A stretch of 64,000 nucleotides of DNA, from the NCBI GenBank assembly GCA_007692425.1, contig RECG01000010.1, forward strand, positions 21,996 to 85,995, written 5' to 3'. Position 1 is the first letter of the stretch; each line of letters begins with the position of its first letter. This DNA comes from Acholeplasmataceae bacterium (GTDB lineage Bacteria; Bacillota_I; Bacilli_A; Acholeplasmatales; Acholeplasmataceae). Position numbers and translations under genes: made by a program. The notes under the pieces are model-generated. The model was not told the DNA's origin. It ran no database searches and saw only the letters and a list, made by a program, of their open reading frames with translations. Shown here piece by piece: positions 1-9,273 of this stretch.

Positions 1-320
1 GGATGGACGCTTGCCAAGCCGCCTCCGGTGGCGCCGCCCTTGAGTCCGAAGACGGGTCCCAAGCTGGGTTCACGCAAGGCAAGAACAGCCTTCTGGCCCA
101 CTTTTTGCAAGCCTTGGGCCAAGCCGATCGATATTGTGGTCTTGCCTTCGCCCGCCGGTGTCGGATTGATGGCGGTCACCAGGATCAGCTTACCGTCCGG
201 TTTCTTGTCAAGCCGTTTGAGTGCCTTGAGATGAATCTTGGCCTTATTGGTCCCGAACGGAATGATCTCGTCATGTTGGATGTTGAGTTTTTGACACACT
301 GAAATGATGTCTGCTAACAT
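1..320 (-). CDS. fhs: Formate-tetrahydrofolate ligase, N-terminal part (cut by window edge)
   Basis: This enzyme makes 10-formyl-tetrahydrofolate from formate, ATP and THF in cytoplasmic one-carbon metabolism. About 106 residues are visible. They include the family's ATP-binding stretch ([16 protein letters not shown] at about residues 50-65) and the conserved block [20 protein letters not shown] near residues 83-102. The ATG at 318-320 is preceded by AAGGAGGT at a good distance, which fixes the start. The C-terminal four-fifths (the family is about 555 residues) lies outside the window. It is downstream of mfd in the same direction but has its own extended -10, so it is probably an independent unit. 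Confidence 0.93.
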   Translation of the reverse strand, partial: MLADIISVCQKLNIQHDEIIPFGTNKAKIHLKALKRLDKKPDGKLILVTAINPTPAGEGKTTISIGLAQGLQKVGQKAVLALREPSLGPVFGLKGGATGGGLASVH

Positions 321-367
321 ATTGACCTCCTTGGATCGTGGTTCTGATTTTGTTGTTGATTACTTCA

Positions 368-376
368 ATTATAACA
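368..376 (-). promoter_or_regulatory. Extended -10 promoter of fhs
   Basis: On the minus strand TGTTATAAT lies about 50 nt upstream of the fhs ATG. No good -35 is seen, which fits an extended -10 promoter. The same TGnTATAAT element recurs before many genes of this window. Confidence 0.6.
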
Positions 377-413
377 TACCCTTTGATTCCTTCGTATGTT
401 TTATCAACCGCTT

Positions 414-3400
414 CTATTCGTAGAGAAAATCATCTAAAAAGGCGTCAAAAAGATAGAGCCAGTGTCGGGGTTCCCCCTTGGTGACCATGGTGATGTTGAC
501 GTGCCCTTTGACATGACCCAGACGGATGGGTGTTGAAAAACGGTTCGCCCTTTCGAATAATTTGTGTCCGTCGATTTTTTCTGATGCCTCGACCGACAAC
601 ACAAGGGTGACCTGTTGATGTTCGCGAATGGTTTTTTGGACACCGAGTCTGGCAGACATTTTTTTAAATAATTTTTCATACATGTAAAGCAGCAGATCGG
701 CGTCAATCTCACCGAAACGGTCTTTTAGTTCCAGTTTAAGATCTTCGATATCGGAAAGACGGTTGATGCCGGTGATCCTTTTATGGATTTCGATCCTGAC
801 TGCGTCGTGACTGACATATTCAGGATCCACATGCCTGGGCGCGTAAACTTCGTCGACGGCTGTTTCCTTGGGGCGCTCGAGTGTTTCACCGGTGACAGCC
901 TCTTCCAACAGTTTCATATAAAGTTCAAGTCCGACCGAATCAATGAAACCTGACTGTTCTGCCCCTAGAACATCGCCTGCCCCGCGGATCGACAAATCGC
1001 GCAAGGCAATCTTGTAGCCGCTTCCCAAGGCCGTGAAGTCCTGAATGGCCGATAATCTCTTTCTGGCTTCGTCGTTGATGTTCTTCCTTGCATCATATAA
1101 CAAATAGGCATAGGCAATCCGGTCGCTTCTGCCAACCCGTCCTCTGATTTGATAGAGTTGGGCAAGCCCCAGCTTATCCGCCTCATGCACAATCAGCGTG
1201 TTGGTGTTGGGAATATCGACACCCGTTTCAATGATCGTGGTTGAAACCAGGATATCATAATGGTGTTCGATGAAGTCACCGATGACATGTTCAAGCTGGT
1301 CGCGACTCAGTTTCCCGTGCGCATGGGCAATACGGGCATCAGGGACCAGTCTTTGCAGTCTTTCGACCATGCCCTCGATGCCTTGAATCTGATTGAAAAG
1401 ATAGAAAACCTGCCCGCCACGCGCCAACTCTCTGTTGATGGCTTCTTTGACAAGCGCTTCATGTCTTTCCACCACGTAAGTCTGGACGGGGTAACGGTTC
1501 AAAGGCGGTGTTTCAATCATTGACAGGTCTTTCAATCCCATCATGGACATCTGAAGTGTCCGGGGAATGGGTGTGGCGCTAAGTGTCAATGTGTCGACGT
1601 TTGTTTTGATTTCACGGATGCGTTCCTTGTGTTCAACGCCAAACCGCTGTTCTTCATCGATGATCAACAGTCCGAGGTCTTTGAAAACGACATCTTCCGA
1701 CAACAGACGATGGGTGCCGATGACAACATCCACGAAGCCCTTTTTCAACTTATCCAGTGTTTCCCGTTGTCTTTTCGGTCTGACAAACCGGCTGAGCAGG
1801 GCGACGTTGCCACCGAACTTTTCAAACCGCTCCTTGAACGTATAATAGTGTTGTCGCGCCAGAACAGTTGTCGGCACCAGATACATGACTTGTTTGGTGT
1901 TAAGGACAGCCTTGAAGGCGGCGCGTAGCGCCACTTCGGTTTTTCCAAAGCCGACATCGCCACAGATCAACCGGTCCATCGGTCGTTCTTGTTCCATGTC
2001 GTGCTTCGTGTCGATGATGGCTTTTTCCTGGTCTTTGGTGGGCTGGTACGGGAAGTCAAGTTCAAACAGCTGTTGCATGTCGGTGTCTTGTGCATAGGCA
2101 AAACCAAGACTGTGCTGGCGTTGTGCATACAGTGTGATGAGACGGTCGCTCAAGTCCTTGATCCGCTTGCGGACGGCGGCCTTGGTTTTCGACCATTGTT
2201 TGCCTCCGAGCCTTGACAGTTTGGGACGGGCGCCGTCATGAGCGCTGAATTTCAACACCATGTCGATTTGATCCATCGGCACATATAGCGCTTCGTCATT
2301 GGCATAAACAATGTGGAGATAGTCGCGTTTTTCCTGACTGAGCTCCATGGTCTTCAGTCCGACATATTGGCCGATTCCATAATCATAATGGACCACGAAA
2401 TCGCCAACCGTCAAGTCTTCGATGCGTCGAATCTTCGTCGCTTGGTTCAATACGCTGCGGTATTTGACAGCGGGACGAACCCGATAGGCGTAAAGATGTC
2501 CTTCATCGACCATCATCAATTTGTCGTGCTTCGAGATGAATGCGCCATGCAGCGGTTCGTCCAACACATAGATGCCCGGTTGTTCCGTGAGTGTCGTTTC
2601 AACCACATACGCTTGTTTTCTCAGTTCATCCGCCAGTTCTTTCTGATATGTTTTTGTCGTCAGTCCGGCGACAATGCGATAGGTTGACATGTCTTTGATG
2701 TCCAACGCGAATAGCTTGATATTCCCTTGATAACGATTCACCTCGGAAACACCAAGGTCGGTGGCACCGGCCGGACTATTCAGGCCGAAGTTATCGATTT
2801 CGACATGGGGCATGTTCAAGAAGCGTTCCAGGGGAAGGCGGAACGGAATGTCCAAAAAGGCCCGTCCGTTCATGGTCGTCGCATATGTGTCCAAGTCACT
2901 TTGCGTGGTTGTCTCGTTGATGATCATCTTGTGAACATCAATCATGTAAATATGCTTGTGGGGGCTGAAGTCGGTCAGGGTGGTTTCCTGCGGGTTGAAA
3001 AAGGGGATATAAATATTCAATCCGTCGATACGTTGTCTCATGTCCAAAGACTCGAGGTCTTGATGAAGCTTTTCTGTTTCGCGCTGTGAAAGTCTCTTGC
3101 TTTCAAAAAACGTCTTGATGGCCTTGATGGCCTGTCGTTTCATGCCGTCGGTATAAAACAGTTCGTGCATTGGCGCGATTTCCACCTTGTCGACATCAGC
3201 GAACGAACGTTGTGTCTCCACATCGAATATTTTGATTTGCTCCAAAACGTCATCGAAAAAATCCAGCCGATAAGGCTGGTCGTTGTTCAAGGTGAACACA
3301 TCGATGATGTGTCCCCTGACACTGAATTCGCCCGGTTTTTCCACCGTATAGGCTCTTGCATATCCGCCATATATCAAAAACTGGACAATGTCGGACATCT

Positions 3401-3827
3401 CATATGTCTTGTCGCGCTGAAGCGTTTTGACGCTGTTTTCGTAATCTTTCGGTGTCAACTGTCTTTGGCACAGCCCTTGAACGGTCGTGACCACAAGATA
3501 GGCTTTTCCTGTCATCAGCTGCTTAAGTGTGAAAAGGCGCTCGCTTTTGAATTCCGGGCTTCCCAAGGCCATGATTGCCGTCAATGTCTGGTCAGCTGGA
3601 TAAAACAAAATATCGTCGGCGTCGACGATCCGGCTCAATGCATCATAATATTTCTGCGCTTCATACAAGTTGGACAACACCACAAAGACGGTCTGTTTGT
3701 TTTCCAAAAAGTCCAAAGCCAGCAAATAGGCGTTATAGGCATCTGTGGACGACTTGAAAAAGACGGTCTTGTCCGTCTTTTTGATAAACGCCGGCATGCT
3801 TGTGTTGGCTTTGATCCATTCCAGCAT
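414..3827 (-). CDS. mfd: Transcription-repair coupling factor Mfd
   Basis: Mfd pushes stalled RNA polymerase off DNA and recruits UvrA to start nucleotide excision repair. At 1137 residues it is full length. It shows the UvrB-like N-terminal modules, the RNA-polymerase-interacting CarD-like domain at about residue 470 (DLTVGDFVVHYDYGIG), Walker A GDVGFGKTE near 627, the DEEQ box near 724, the SATPIPRTLQMSMMG helicase motif, and the C-terminal TRCF domain. The ATG at 3827 has AAGGAT upstream. It follows pth by 33 bases in the same orientation and probably belongs to the prs-pth-mfd transcript. In Bacillus too, mfd follows pth. Confidence 0.97.
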   Translation of the reverse strand: MLEWIKANTSMPAFIKKTDKTVFFKSSTDAYNAYLLALDFLENKQTVFVVLSNLYEAQKYYDALSRIVDADDILFYPADQTLTAIMALGSPEFKSERLFTLKQLMTGKAYLVVTTVQGLCQRQLTPKDYENSVKTLQRDKTYEMSDIVQFLIYGGYARAYTVEKPGEFSVRGHIIDVFTLNNDQPYRLDFFDDVLEQIKIFDVETQRSFADVDKVEIAPMHELFYTDGMKRQAIKAIKTFFESKRLSQRETEKLHQDLESLDMRQRIDGLNIYIPFFNPQETTLTDFSPHKHIYMIDVHKMIINETTTQSDLDTYATTMNGRAFLDIPFRLPLERFLNMPHVEIDNFGLNSPAGATDLGVSEVNRYQGNIKLFALDIKDMSTYRIVAGLTTKTYQKELADELRKQAYVVETTLTEQPGIYVLDEPLHGAFISKHDKLMMVDEGHLYAYRVRPAVKYRSVLNQATKIRRIEDLTVGDFVVHYDYGIGQYVGLKTMELSQEKRDYLHIVYANDEALYVPMDQIDMVLKFSAHDGARPKLSRLGGKQWSKTKAAVRKRIKDLSDRLITLYAQRQHSLGFAYAQDTDMQQLFELDFPYQPTKDQEKAIIDTKHDMEQERPMDRLICGDVGFGKTEVALRAAFKAVLNTKQVMYLVPTTVLARQHYYTFKERFEKFGGNVALLSRFVRPKRQRETLDKLKKGFVDVVIGTHRLLSEDVVFKDLGLLIIDEEQRFGVEHKERIREIKTNVDTLTLSATPIPRTLQMSMMGLKDLSMIETPPLNRYPVQTYVVERHEALVKEAINRELARGGQVFYLFNQIQGIEGMVERLQRLVPDARIAHAHGKLSRDQLEHVIGDFIEHHYDILVSTTIIETGVDIPNTNTLIVHEADKLGLAQLYQIRGRVGRSDRIAYAYLLYDARKNINDEARKRLSAIQDFTALGSGYKIALRDLSIRGAGDVLGAEQSGFIDSVGLELYMKLLEEAVTGETLERPKETAVDEVYAPRHVDPEYVSHDAVRIEIHKRITGINRLSDIEDLKLELKDRFGEIDADLLLYMYEKLFKKMSARLGVQKTIREHQQVTLVLSVEASEKIDGHKLFERANRFSTPIRLGHVKGHVNITMVTKGEPRHWLYLFDAFLDDFLYE

Positions 3828-3848
3828 ATGATGTCATCCTTTGAGAAC

Positions 3849-3875
3849 AACACCCAAACATCATGCTTGGGTGTT
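3849..3875 (-). other. Intercistronic hairpin between pth and mfd
   Basis: On the minus strand AACACCCAA pairs perfectly with TTGGGTGTT around an 8-9 nt loop, overlapping the last codons of pth. No T-run follows, so it is not a standard terminator. It may affect mRNA processing or lower mfd translation. Confidence 0.45.
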
Positions 3876-4430
3876 GAATTTGGTCATGATATCCATCCAT
3901 GGTTCATCTGAAACAAACAGGTCGATGGCGTCGACTGCGTCCTGAACGGTTTTCTTCAACACGGCTATCTGTGCCTCGGTAAACCGTCCAAGCACATAAT
4001 GGTCCAAGGGCATGGCCGGATCATTGTCAATGCCGATGCGAATCCGCTTGAATTGTTCGCTTTTTAGAATGCCGATGATGTTGCGTAAACCGTTGTGTCC
4101 GCCGTGTCCGCCCAACTCTCTCAATCTGAGTTTGCCTGTCTCAAGGTTGACGTCGTCAACCACGACAAGCGTCTCTTCTGGCGAAAGCTCATAATAATTC
4201 ATGATGCGCGCAACAGCTTCTCCCGACAAATTCATGTATGTCATCGGTTTGGCGACAATCACAGTGTCGGATTTGGTTTTGAACACCAGCATGTCAGCGT
4301 TGAATTTCGCATCAAATTTGGTTTTTTTGCCCAGTTTTTGAAGCCAAAAGTCGATTACCATGAAGCCGATGTTATGTCTGGTGGCTTGGTATTTGGAACC
4401 CGGGTTGCCCAATCCGACGACAAGTTTCAT
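3861..4430 (-). CDS. pth: Peptidyl-tRNA hydrolase
   Basis: Pth cleaves peptidyl-tRNAs that drop off ribosomes, freeing the tRNA. The 189 residues match the family length. Visible are the N-terminal VVGLGNPGSKYQATRHNIGF block with the catalytic His, KPMTYMNLSGEAV, and the D(D)VNLETGKLRLRELGGHGGHNGL segment. The start ATG overlaps the stop of prs by 4 bases (4427-4430), indicating translational coupling. The prs-pth-mfd order is a familiar Bacilli arrangement. Confidence 0.97.
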   Translation of the reverse strand: MKLVVGLGNPGSKYQATRHNIGFMVIDFWLQKLGKKTKFDAKFNADMLVFKTKSDTVIVAKPMTYMNLSGEAVARIMNYYELSPEETLVVVDDVNLETGKLRLRELGGHGGHNGLRNIIGILKSEQFKRIRIGIDNDPAMPLDHYVLGRFTEAQIAVLKKTVQDAVDAIDLFVSDEPWMDIMTKFNTQA

Positions 4431-5410
4431 GAATGGTTGGCGTCTTTCTTGATGATCTGGTCAAAGATCTGGCTGATGGGCTCATCCTTGATGATGTGGA
4501 GAATGGACTGCCCTAACAAGGGTCCGATATTGACCTGTTTGATTTTTGGTGAACAACAGTTTTTGGGCAACGCAATGGTGTCGGTCACCACCACTTCTGT
4601 CAAAATGGAGTTCTCAATCCTATCAAGCGCATCGTCTGAAAACACGGGGTGGGTGGCTGCCGCATAGACGGCTTTGGCGCCGTTGTCAATCAAGGCTTGA
4701 GCGCCGGCAATCAGTGTGCCGGCCGTATCAATGATGTCGTCCACCATGATGGCGGTTTTCCCTTTGATATCGCCGATGATGTTGACGATTTCAGCTTTGT
4801 TGGGTTCCGGGCGCCGCTTATCAATGATCGCAAGCGGAACCTTCATGTTTTTGGCAAACAAACGTGCGCGGGTGACTCCGCCGTGATCGGGGGAAACCAC
4901 CACGACATCGTCGAGGTTCATGGTCTTCATGAAATAATCTGCGAGTAGCGGAGAGGCGGGGAAATTGTCAATCGGCACATCAAAAAAGCCTTGGATCTGA
5001 GCTGCGTGCAAATCAATGCAGATCAGCCGGTGGACACCGGCGGCCTGAAGCAGGTCGGCGACCAGTTTGGCTGTAATGGGTTGTCTTGATTTTGATTTCC
5101 GGTCTTGCCTGGAATATCCATAATACGGCATGATGACCGTCAACGTTTTGGCCGAAGCCCGTTTAATCGCATCCGCCATGATCAAGAGTTCCATGAGATG
5201 CTCGTTGGCGGGTGCTGATGTCGATTGCACGACAAAAACGTCATGACCTCGCACACTTTCTTCGATGTTAATCGAGATTTCTCCATCTGCAAACCTGATG
5301 ACTTCAACCTTGCTGATGGCCAGTCCGGTCGTACGGGCTATCTCGTCAGCCAGCTTTTTGTTCGAGCTGAGTGCGAAGAGCTTGACTTTTTTTCCTTCTA
5401 TCACAGACAT
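4427..5410 (-). CDS. prs: Ribose-phosphate pyrophosphokinase (PRPP synthase)
   Basis: Prs transfers pyrophosphate from ATP to ribose 5-phosphate, giving PRPP for nucleotide, His and Trp synthesis. The 327-residue protein has the class I features: RFADGEISINIEESVRG, the flexible-loop region YYGYSRQDRKSKSRQPITAKLVA, and the PRPP-binding loop MVDDIIDTAGTL. The ATG is preceded by GGGGAG. A promoter (TTATCA, 17 nt, TATAAT) lies just upstream and a terminator separates it from spoVG, so prs heads its own operon with pth and mfd. Confidence 0.97.
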   Translation of the reverse strand: MSVIEGKKVKLFALSSNKKLADEIARTTGLAISKVEVIRFADGEISINIEESVRGHDVFVVQSTSAPANEHLMELLIMADAIKRASAKTLTVIMPYYGYSRQDRKSKSRQPITAKLVADLLQAAGVHRLICIDLHAAQIQGFFDVPIDNFPASPLLADYFMKTMNLDDVVVVSPDHGGVTRARLFAKNMKVPLAIIDKRRPEPNKAEIVNIIGDIKGKTAIMVDDIIDTAGTLIAGAQALIDNGAKAVYAAATHPVFSDDALDRIENSILTEVVVTDTIALPKNCCSPKIKQVNIGPLLGQSILHIIKDEPISQIFDQIIKKDANHS

Positions 5411-5442
5411 GCTTGAATTCTCCCCTTCTTGTTTTCAATTTC

Positions 5443-5471
5443 ATTATACACCATGAATCTGGTTTTGATAA
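5443..5471 (-). promoter_or_regulatory. Promoter of prs-pth-mfd
   Basis: On the minus strand TTATCA at 5466-5471 and TATAAT at 5443-5448 are separated by 17 nt. They lie just upstream of the prs ribosome-binding site and downstream of the spoVG terminator. Confidence 0.6.
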
Positions 5472-5487
5472 CCTTTTGTCTAATGAC

Positions 5488-5525
5488 AAAAAAATCTTTT
5501 CCGCATCACATGCAAAAAAGATTTT
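5488..5525 (-). terminator. Terminator of spoVG
   Basis: The stem AAAATCTTTT / AAAAGATTTT has an inner GCAT/ATGC pairing, and a T-run follows on the minus strand. It lies between spoVG and prs. Confidence 0.75.
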
Positions 5526-5561
5526 CGTCATTGGAACGATTGAATTTTTTATCGTTTATTT

Positions 5562-5858
5562 TTATGCTTCTGGTTCTGTCGGCTCTTCTTCGACCGGTGG
5601 TTTCGCTTTTTCCTCTTCATAAGCGACAACGATGGCGTCTTCTATTTTCTTTCTCATTTCGCCATGAATCGGGTGTGCGATGTCTCTAAAGTTTCCGTTG
5701 GGAGTCTTTTTGCTTGGCATTGCGACAAAAATGCCGTTCTCCCCTTCGATGATCCGGATATCGTGAACAACAAAGCTCTCATCGAAAGTGATGGTTGCCA
5801 CGCCTCTAAGTCTGCTTTCGCTACTGACAAGTTTTACTCTTACGTCTGTAATCTCCAT
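5562..5858 (-). CDS. spoVG: SpoVG family RNA/DNA-binding regulator
   Basis: SpoVG is a small regulator that binds nucleic acids and affects septation, sporulation or virulence in Bacilli. It begins [11 protein letters not shown] and carries the conserved core [20 protein letters not shown] followed by [21 protein letters not shown]. The tail is acidic and proline-rich. I place the start at ATG 5858, because CCTCC at 5864-5868 is the ribosome-binding site. A longer TTG-started reading would include that site in the coding region. It is monocistronic, with its own -10 upstream and a terminator downstream. Confidence 0.95.
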   Translation of the reverse strand: MEITDVRVKLVSSESRLRGVATITFDESFVVHDIRIIEGENGIFVAMPSKKTPNGNFRDIAHPIHGEMRKKIEDAIVVAYEEEKAKPPVEEEPTEPEA

Positions 5859-5891
5859 TGTGTCCTCCAAGACGCCCCTTGTTATATAAAA

Positions 5892-5900
5892 ATTATAACA
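5892..5900 (-). promoter_or_regulatory. Extended -10 promoter of spoVG
   Basis: TGTTATAAT on the minus strand lies about 34 nt upstream of the spoVG ATG. Confidence 0.6.
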
Positions 5901-5926
5901 TATGTCGTGGCTTTATAACATGTTTT

Positions 5927-6748
5927 TCATGATTTTGGCCTTGTTTTAAGGCCTTTTATGGTGTTTTTTTCGTTTCTTTTAGGCTTTTTTGTCGATATGT
6001 TGTCTCCATCGAGAACAAAAAAGGTGGAACCGCTACCCGTCATCCTGACGGTTGGATGGTCTTTTTTTAATCGTTTATAGTGCGCTTTGACCGCCGGATA
6101 TGCCTTCATCGTCGTCTTTAAAAGCGCGTTGTAGGTCTTTCTGAAAAAGGCCTGATAATGTTCATTGAGATAGAGTCTGAACAACCGCTCAAATCTTTTG
6201 GGGCGATGACGTCCCCGGTAAGCGGCAAATACGGTTTTGGTCGATACGGCCTGGTCACATGAAAAAAGTTCGATTTCTTTGATCGGCGGCATATCGATAA
6301 ACAAATACTGATCGCCCCTGCCATAGATGAAAGCCGGTCGTTCATATAGGCAAAACAAGGTGTCTGATCCGAGTTCAAGCGCGATGTTTTCAAGGTTTTC
6401 CAAAGGTTGGTCGAGTTGCCATAGCCGGTTCAATCCCCGGATGGTCGCGGCGATGTTTGCGCTGCCTCCGCCAAGTCCGGCGCCAATCGGAATGTGTTTG
6501 GTCAACTTGACATGTACGCCCTGATCGACATGGAAGGTCCTTTTCATGGTTTCAATGGTTTTCAACACATGATTGTCGGGAATCTCGACATCACATTCGA
6601 CCACGATGTCCGGATGTGGTGAAAAGGTGAGGACATCGTGGAGCGCCAAGGGAATCATGATCATTTTCAGTTCATGATAGCCGTCTTCCCGCTTACCGAC
6701 AACATCCAAAGCCAGATTCAGTTTCGCGTGTGCTTTTTCTTCAATCAT
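5927..6748 (-). CDS. ispE: 4-diphosphocytidyl-2-C-methyl-D-erythritol kinase
   Basis: IspE phosphorylates CDP-methylerythritol in the MEP pathway, which supplies isoprenoids including undecaprenyl phosphate. The GHMP-kinase signature PIGAGLGGGSAN is clear, as are AHAKLNLALDVVGKREDGYHEL at the N terminus and RMTGSGSTFFVLDG near the C terminus. I chose ATG 6748 (273 residues): AAGGGAG lies upstream and the ATG overlaps the rsmA stop by 8 bases. A further upstream ATG gives a 12-residue extension that looks non-homologous. The C-terminal tail after GSGSTFF is short and lysine-rich. It forms an operon with rsmA, rnmV and the HD gene. Confidence 0.95.
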   Translation of the reverse strand: MIEEKAHAKLNLALDVVGKREDGYHELKMIMIPLALHDVLTFSPHPDIVVECDVEIPDNHVLKTIETMKRTFHVDQGVHVKLTKHIPIGAGLGGGSANIAATIRGLNRLWQLDQPLENLENIALELGSDTLFCLYERPAFIYGRGDQYLFIDMPPIKEIELFSCDQAVSTKTVFAAYRGRHRPKRFERLFRLYLNEHYQAFFRKTYNALLKTTMKAYPAVKAHYKRLKKDHPTVRMTGSGSTFFVLDGDNISTKKPKRNEKNTIKGLKTRPKS

Positions 6749-7523
6749 GGGGCCACTCCCTTGCCAGTCGGACAAAGGTTTCAAGCGTTAGTGCTTCAGC
6801 CCGCACCAACGGTGAAATCCCTTGTGCGTCCAACCATGTTTCGAGGTGTGCTTTCTCGATGCCAAACGCCTGGTGCCAATTGTTGACCAACGTCTTTCTT
6901 TTTTGTGTGAAGGCGGCTTTGACAAGTTTGATGAACCGGCTTTCCGCCTTCTCGTCAAGTGTGGCTGTTTCGTGTTTAATGATGCGGATCACTGCGCTAT
7001 CGACATTAGGCACCGGATAAAAAAGCTGTCGCTTGACATCCATCATCTTGTAGACGTCCGCCTGATATTGCAAAAGCACCGAAAGGGCGTTGTAAGCCTT
7101 GGTTCCGGGTTTGGCAAGCAACCGGTCACAAACCTCTTTTTGAACCATCAGTGATGCGGTCTTGATGTCTTGGGCCGCCAAAATATTGAACAAGATCGGC
7201 GTCGTGATGTAATAAGGCACATTGGCCACCACGTGTGCCGGCCCATGCCGGTTCATGTCGGCCTTCAAGATGTCTTCGTAAATGATGTCAAGATTCGGAT
7301 GTTCCTGTTCAATCTGGTCTAGGAAAGGCTTCAGTGTGGTGTCGATTTCATATGCATAAACATGCCGTGCCTCTGTTGCCAGCAAGCCGGTCATGGCCCC
7401 TTGGCCGGGGCCGATTTCAATGACCGTCTTTCCTGCGATGTCTGATGACTTGACGATTTTATGTAGTAGATTCCGGTCCTTGAGGAAGTTTTGGCCATAT
7501 TTCTTTTTCATTTGATGTTTCAT
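6741..7523 (-). CDS. rsmA: 16S rRNA dimethyladenosine transferase RsmA (KsgA)
   Basis: RsmA dimethylates two adjacent adenines near the 3' end of 16S rRNA, a late 30S assembly step that also confers kasugamycin sensitivity. The 260-residue protein has KKYGQNFLKD at the start, the SAM-binding motif IEIGPGQGAMTGLL, and the catalytic motif NVPYYITTPIL. GAGGTG lies just before the ATG at 7523. Its first 65 bases overlap the 3' end of rnmV, a long overlap that implies strong coupling. The rnmV-rsmA pairing is typical of Bacilli. Confidence 0.97.
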   Translation of the reverse strand: MKHQMKKKYGQNFLKDRNLLHKIVKSSDIAGKTVIEIGPGQGAMTGLLATEARHVYAYEIDTTLKPFLDQIEQEHPNLDIIYEDILKADMNRHGPAHVVANVPYYITTPILFNILAAQDIKTASLMVQKEVCDRLLAKPGTKAYNALSVLLQYQADVYKMMDVKRQLFYPVPNVDSAVIRIIKHETATLDEKAESRFIKLVKAAFTQKRKTLVNNWHQAFGIEKAHLETWLDAQGISPLVRAEALTLETFVRLAREWPHD

Positions 7524-8052
7524 CGAGCACCTCGCGGATTCTCGCTTTTGTGATTTGAAACAGATGGAGCCTGTGATAAAGGGTCTTGCCGTTGACGTGT
7601 CCGAGATGAAGGCGCGCTGACAACTGTTTGCGTAACATCTGGCTGTTCTTGTGCCCCACCAGACCTGTTTCGTGTAAAAAAGCGTGCGTGATGTCGCTTT
7701 TTGATGTGGGTTGTTCCCGCACCATGTGTTTCAACGCTTGTTGAAGGTTTTCCGGTGACACATGTTCAATGCCTGTTTTTTTGCCGTTTGTGCTACGGGC
7801 CTTGTCTTGTTCGATAAACACATGCGCGGCCTGCTTCAATGTTTTTGACAACAACCGCCTGATCCGCTCTCCCGCGTGATCGGGATCCAAAAACAAGACA
7901 ATGTCGTGGGTTTCTTCCAGTTTTTTCAATAATTTGACCGTTTCGGGTTCGATGGCGCTGCCATTGATGGCAATCGCCCTGATATCAGGCATCACCTGTT
8001 TGAGTCGGGCGACATCGTTTCTACCCTCGACGACAATGATTTGCGGTCTCAT
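7459..8052 (-). CDS. rnmV: Ribonuclease M5
   Basis: RNase M5 performs the final maturation of 5S rRNA in low-GC Gram-positives. The 197-residue protein carries an N-terminal TOPRIM domain: VVEGRNDVARLK contains the catalytic Glu, and the DPDHAGERIRR segment (FLDPDHAGERI) contains the acidic pair. A basic C-terminal part (GHKNSQMLRKQLSARLHLGHVNGKTLYHR region) fits the family. It overlaps the HD gene by 4 bases at its start and rsmA by 65 bases at its end. Confidence 0.94.
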   Translation of the reverse strand: MRPQIIVVEGRNDVARLKQVMPDIRAIAINGSAIEPETVKLLKKLEETHDIVLFLDPDHAGERIRRLLSKTLKQAAHVFIEQDKARSTNGKKTGIEHVSPENLQQALKHMVREQPTSKSDITHAFLHETGLVGHKNSQMLRKQLSARLHLGHVNGKTLYHRLHLFQITKARIREVLDETSNEKEIWPKLPQGPESTT

Positions 8053-9257
8053 GGTTTGCGATAGAAAAAGCGTGTGTCGCTCTTGGTCCCCGCGTGCGTC
8101 AGGCTTTCCATGATTTTCGATTGATCACGCAATGACGAAAGCGATCCGTTGTCCAGCATGATATAGATTTTATCGCCAAAATAAGTCTCTTCATTTTGAT
8201 AGGTGCTGTTTTCAACGGTGCGACAGGCCGTGAAATACGCCTGTTCTTCTTTATCATAACCCTTTTTGATAGCTTCAATCGCGGCTTTATTGTCTTTCGT
8301 GTCACTCATATGTCCCCAGATTCTGCGATTGAGGAAATCGCCAGCAAGCAACCGGAGAATCCGGTCGTTTGCCTTGGCAAAGCCGACCAGCAGGCCATTG
8401 ACATAATAATCATCAAGCTGGATAAAGTTGTCTATGTCGCGCGGCTCTTCCATCATTCGCTTGAGCGGGTCAATATCGATTTTTCCAAAATCGAAAGCTT
8501 GGTTAATCAGATCTTTGGCGCGTAAGCATATTTTTTCAAGGTTCACTTCATAAGCGTGGGCGACCGGATGATAATAGACTTGCCAATACATGTGATAGCG
8601 GGCAATCAAATAGTTTTCAATGGCATGGATGCCTGTATGTTTAAAAACCACCTGGCCGTCTCTGACATGAAGCACCCTGATCAAGCGATCAAGATCGATT
8701 CGCCCGTACGCAGCGCCCGTGAAATAGGCGTCTCTTTCCAGATAGTCCAGCCTATCGACATCGAGTTGACTGGAAATCAGCTGCTCGATCAAGGCGAACC
8801 GGCCTTCTTTCAACAGGATGGATGCAACATCTTCAGCAAACCCCTGATCGATGCGGTCGAGCAGTGTCCTGATGTCTTTATTGCCGGTAATCAGGGCCGC
8901 GCCCATGACCTCGTGTTTCATGCCGAACACATCTTCAAAGGCGTGGGAATAAGCGCCGTGTCCGATGTCGTGTAACAGCGCCGATACCAAAAAGAGCAGC
9001 CGTTGGCGTGTGTCGAACCCCTCGGCAAGATCCGGCACCGCCATAAAGCGGTTGGCGATTTCATAAACACCAAGGCTGTGACTGAAGCGGGAATGCTCCG
9101 CGCCATGGAAGACCATTTGAACGCCGCTGAGATGCCTGATCCTTCTCAGTCTTTGAAAAGGGGCGCTGTTGATCAAATCCTTGATGACTAAATCATCAAC
9201 ATGGATGTATCCGTATAAAGGGTCTTTATAGACTTGTTGTTTTTTGAGTTTTTCCAC
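8049..9257 (-). CDS. HD-domain phosphohydrolase (YwfO-like)
   Basis: This metal-dependent hydrolase resembles the YwfO/SAMHD1-like family, some of whose members hydrolyse (d)NTPs; the substrate here is unknown. HD motif residues are seen in EHSRFSHSLGVYEIA and LLHDIGHGAYSHAFE, with the later conserved block LISSQLDVDRLDYLERDAYFTG. I place the start at a GTG (9257, about 402 residues), because GGGAGG stands 7 nt before it. A longer TTG-started reading would swallow this ribosome-binding site. It is the first gene of a four-gene overlapping operon with rnmV, rsmA and ispE. Confidence 0.88.
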   Translation of the reverse strand: MEKLKKQQVYKDPLYGYIHVDDLVIKDLINSAPFQRLRRIRHLSGVQMVFHGAEHSRFSHSLGVYEIANRFMAVPDLAEGFDTRQRLLFLVSALLHDIGHGAYSHAFEDVFGMKHEVMGAALITGNKDIRTLLDRIDQGFAEDVASILLKEGRFALIEQLISSQLDVDRLDYLERDAYFTGAAYGRIDLDRLIRVLHVRDGQVVFKHTGIHAIENYLIARYHMYWQVYYHPVAHAYEVNLEKICLRAKDLINQAFDFGKIDIDPLKRMMEEPRDIDNFIQLDDYYVNGLLVGFAKANDRILRLLAGDFLNRRIWGHMSDTKDNKAAIEAIKKGYDKEEQAYFTACRTVENSTYQNEETYFGDKIYIMLDNGSLSSLRDQSKIMESLTHAGTKSDTRFFYRKP

Positions 9258-9273
9258 GTGTCTGCCTCCCGGC

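Noticed and set aside
3165..3911. 248-codon open frame antisense to the mfd 5' end
   Set aside because: It lies opposite Mfd coding sequence and across the mfd-pth junction, with no ribosome-binding site or recognised motif.
5927..6010. Possible frameshift at the ispE C terminus
   Set aside because: The Lys-rich tail looks odd, but the alternative frame gives no better ending and the length is within the family range.
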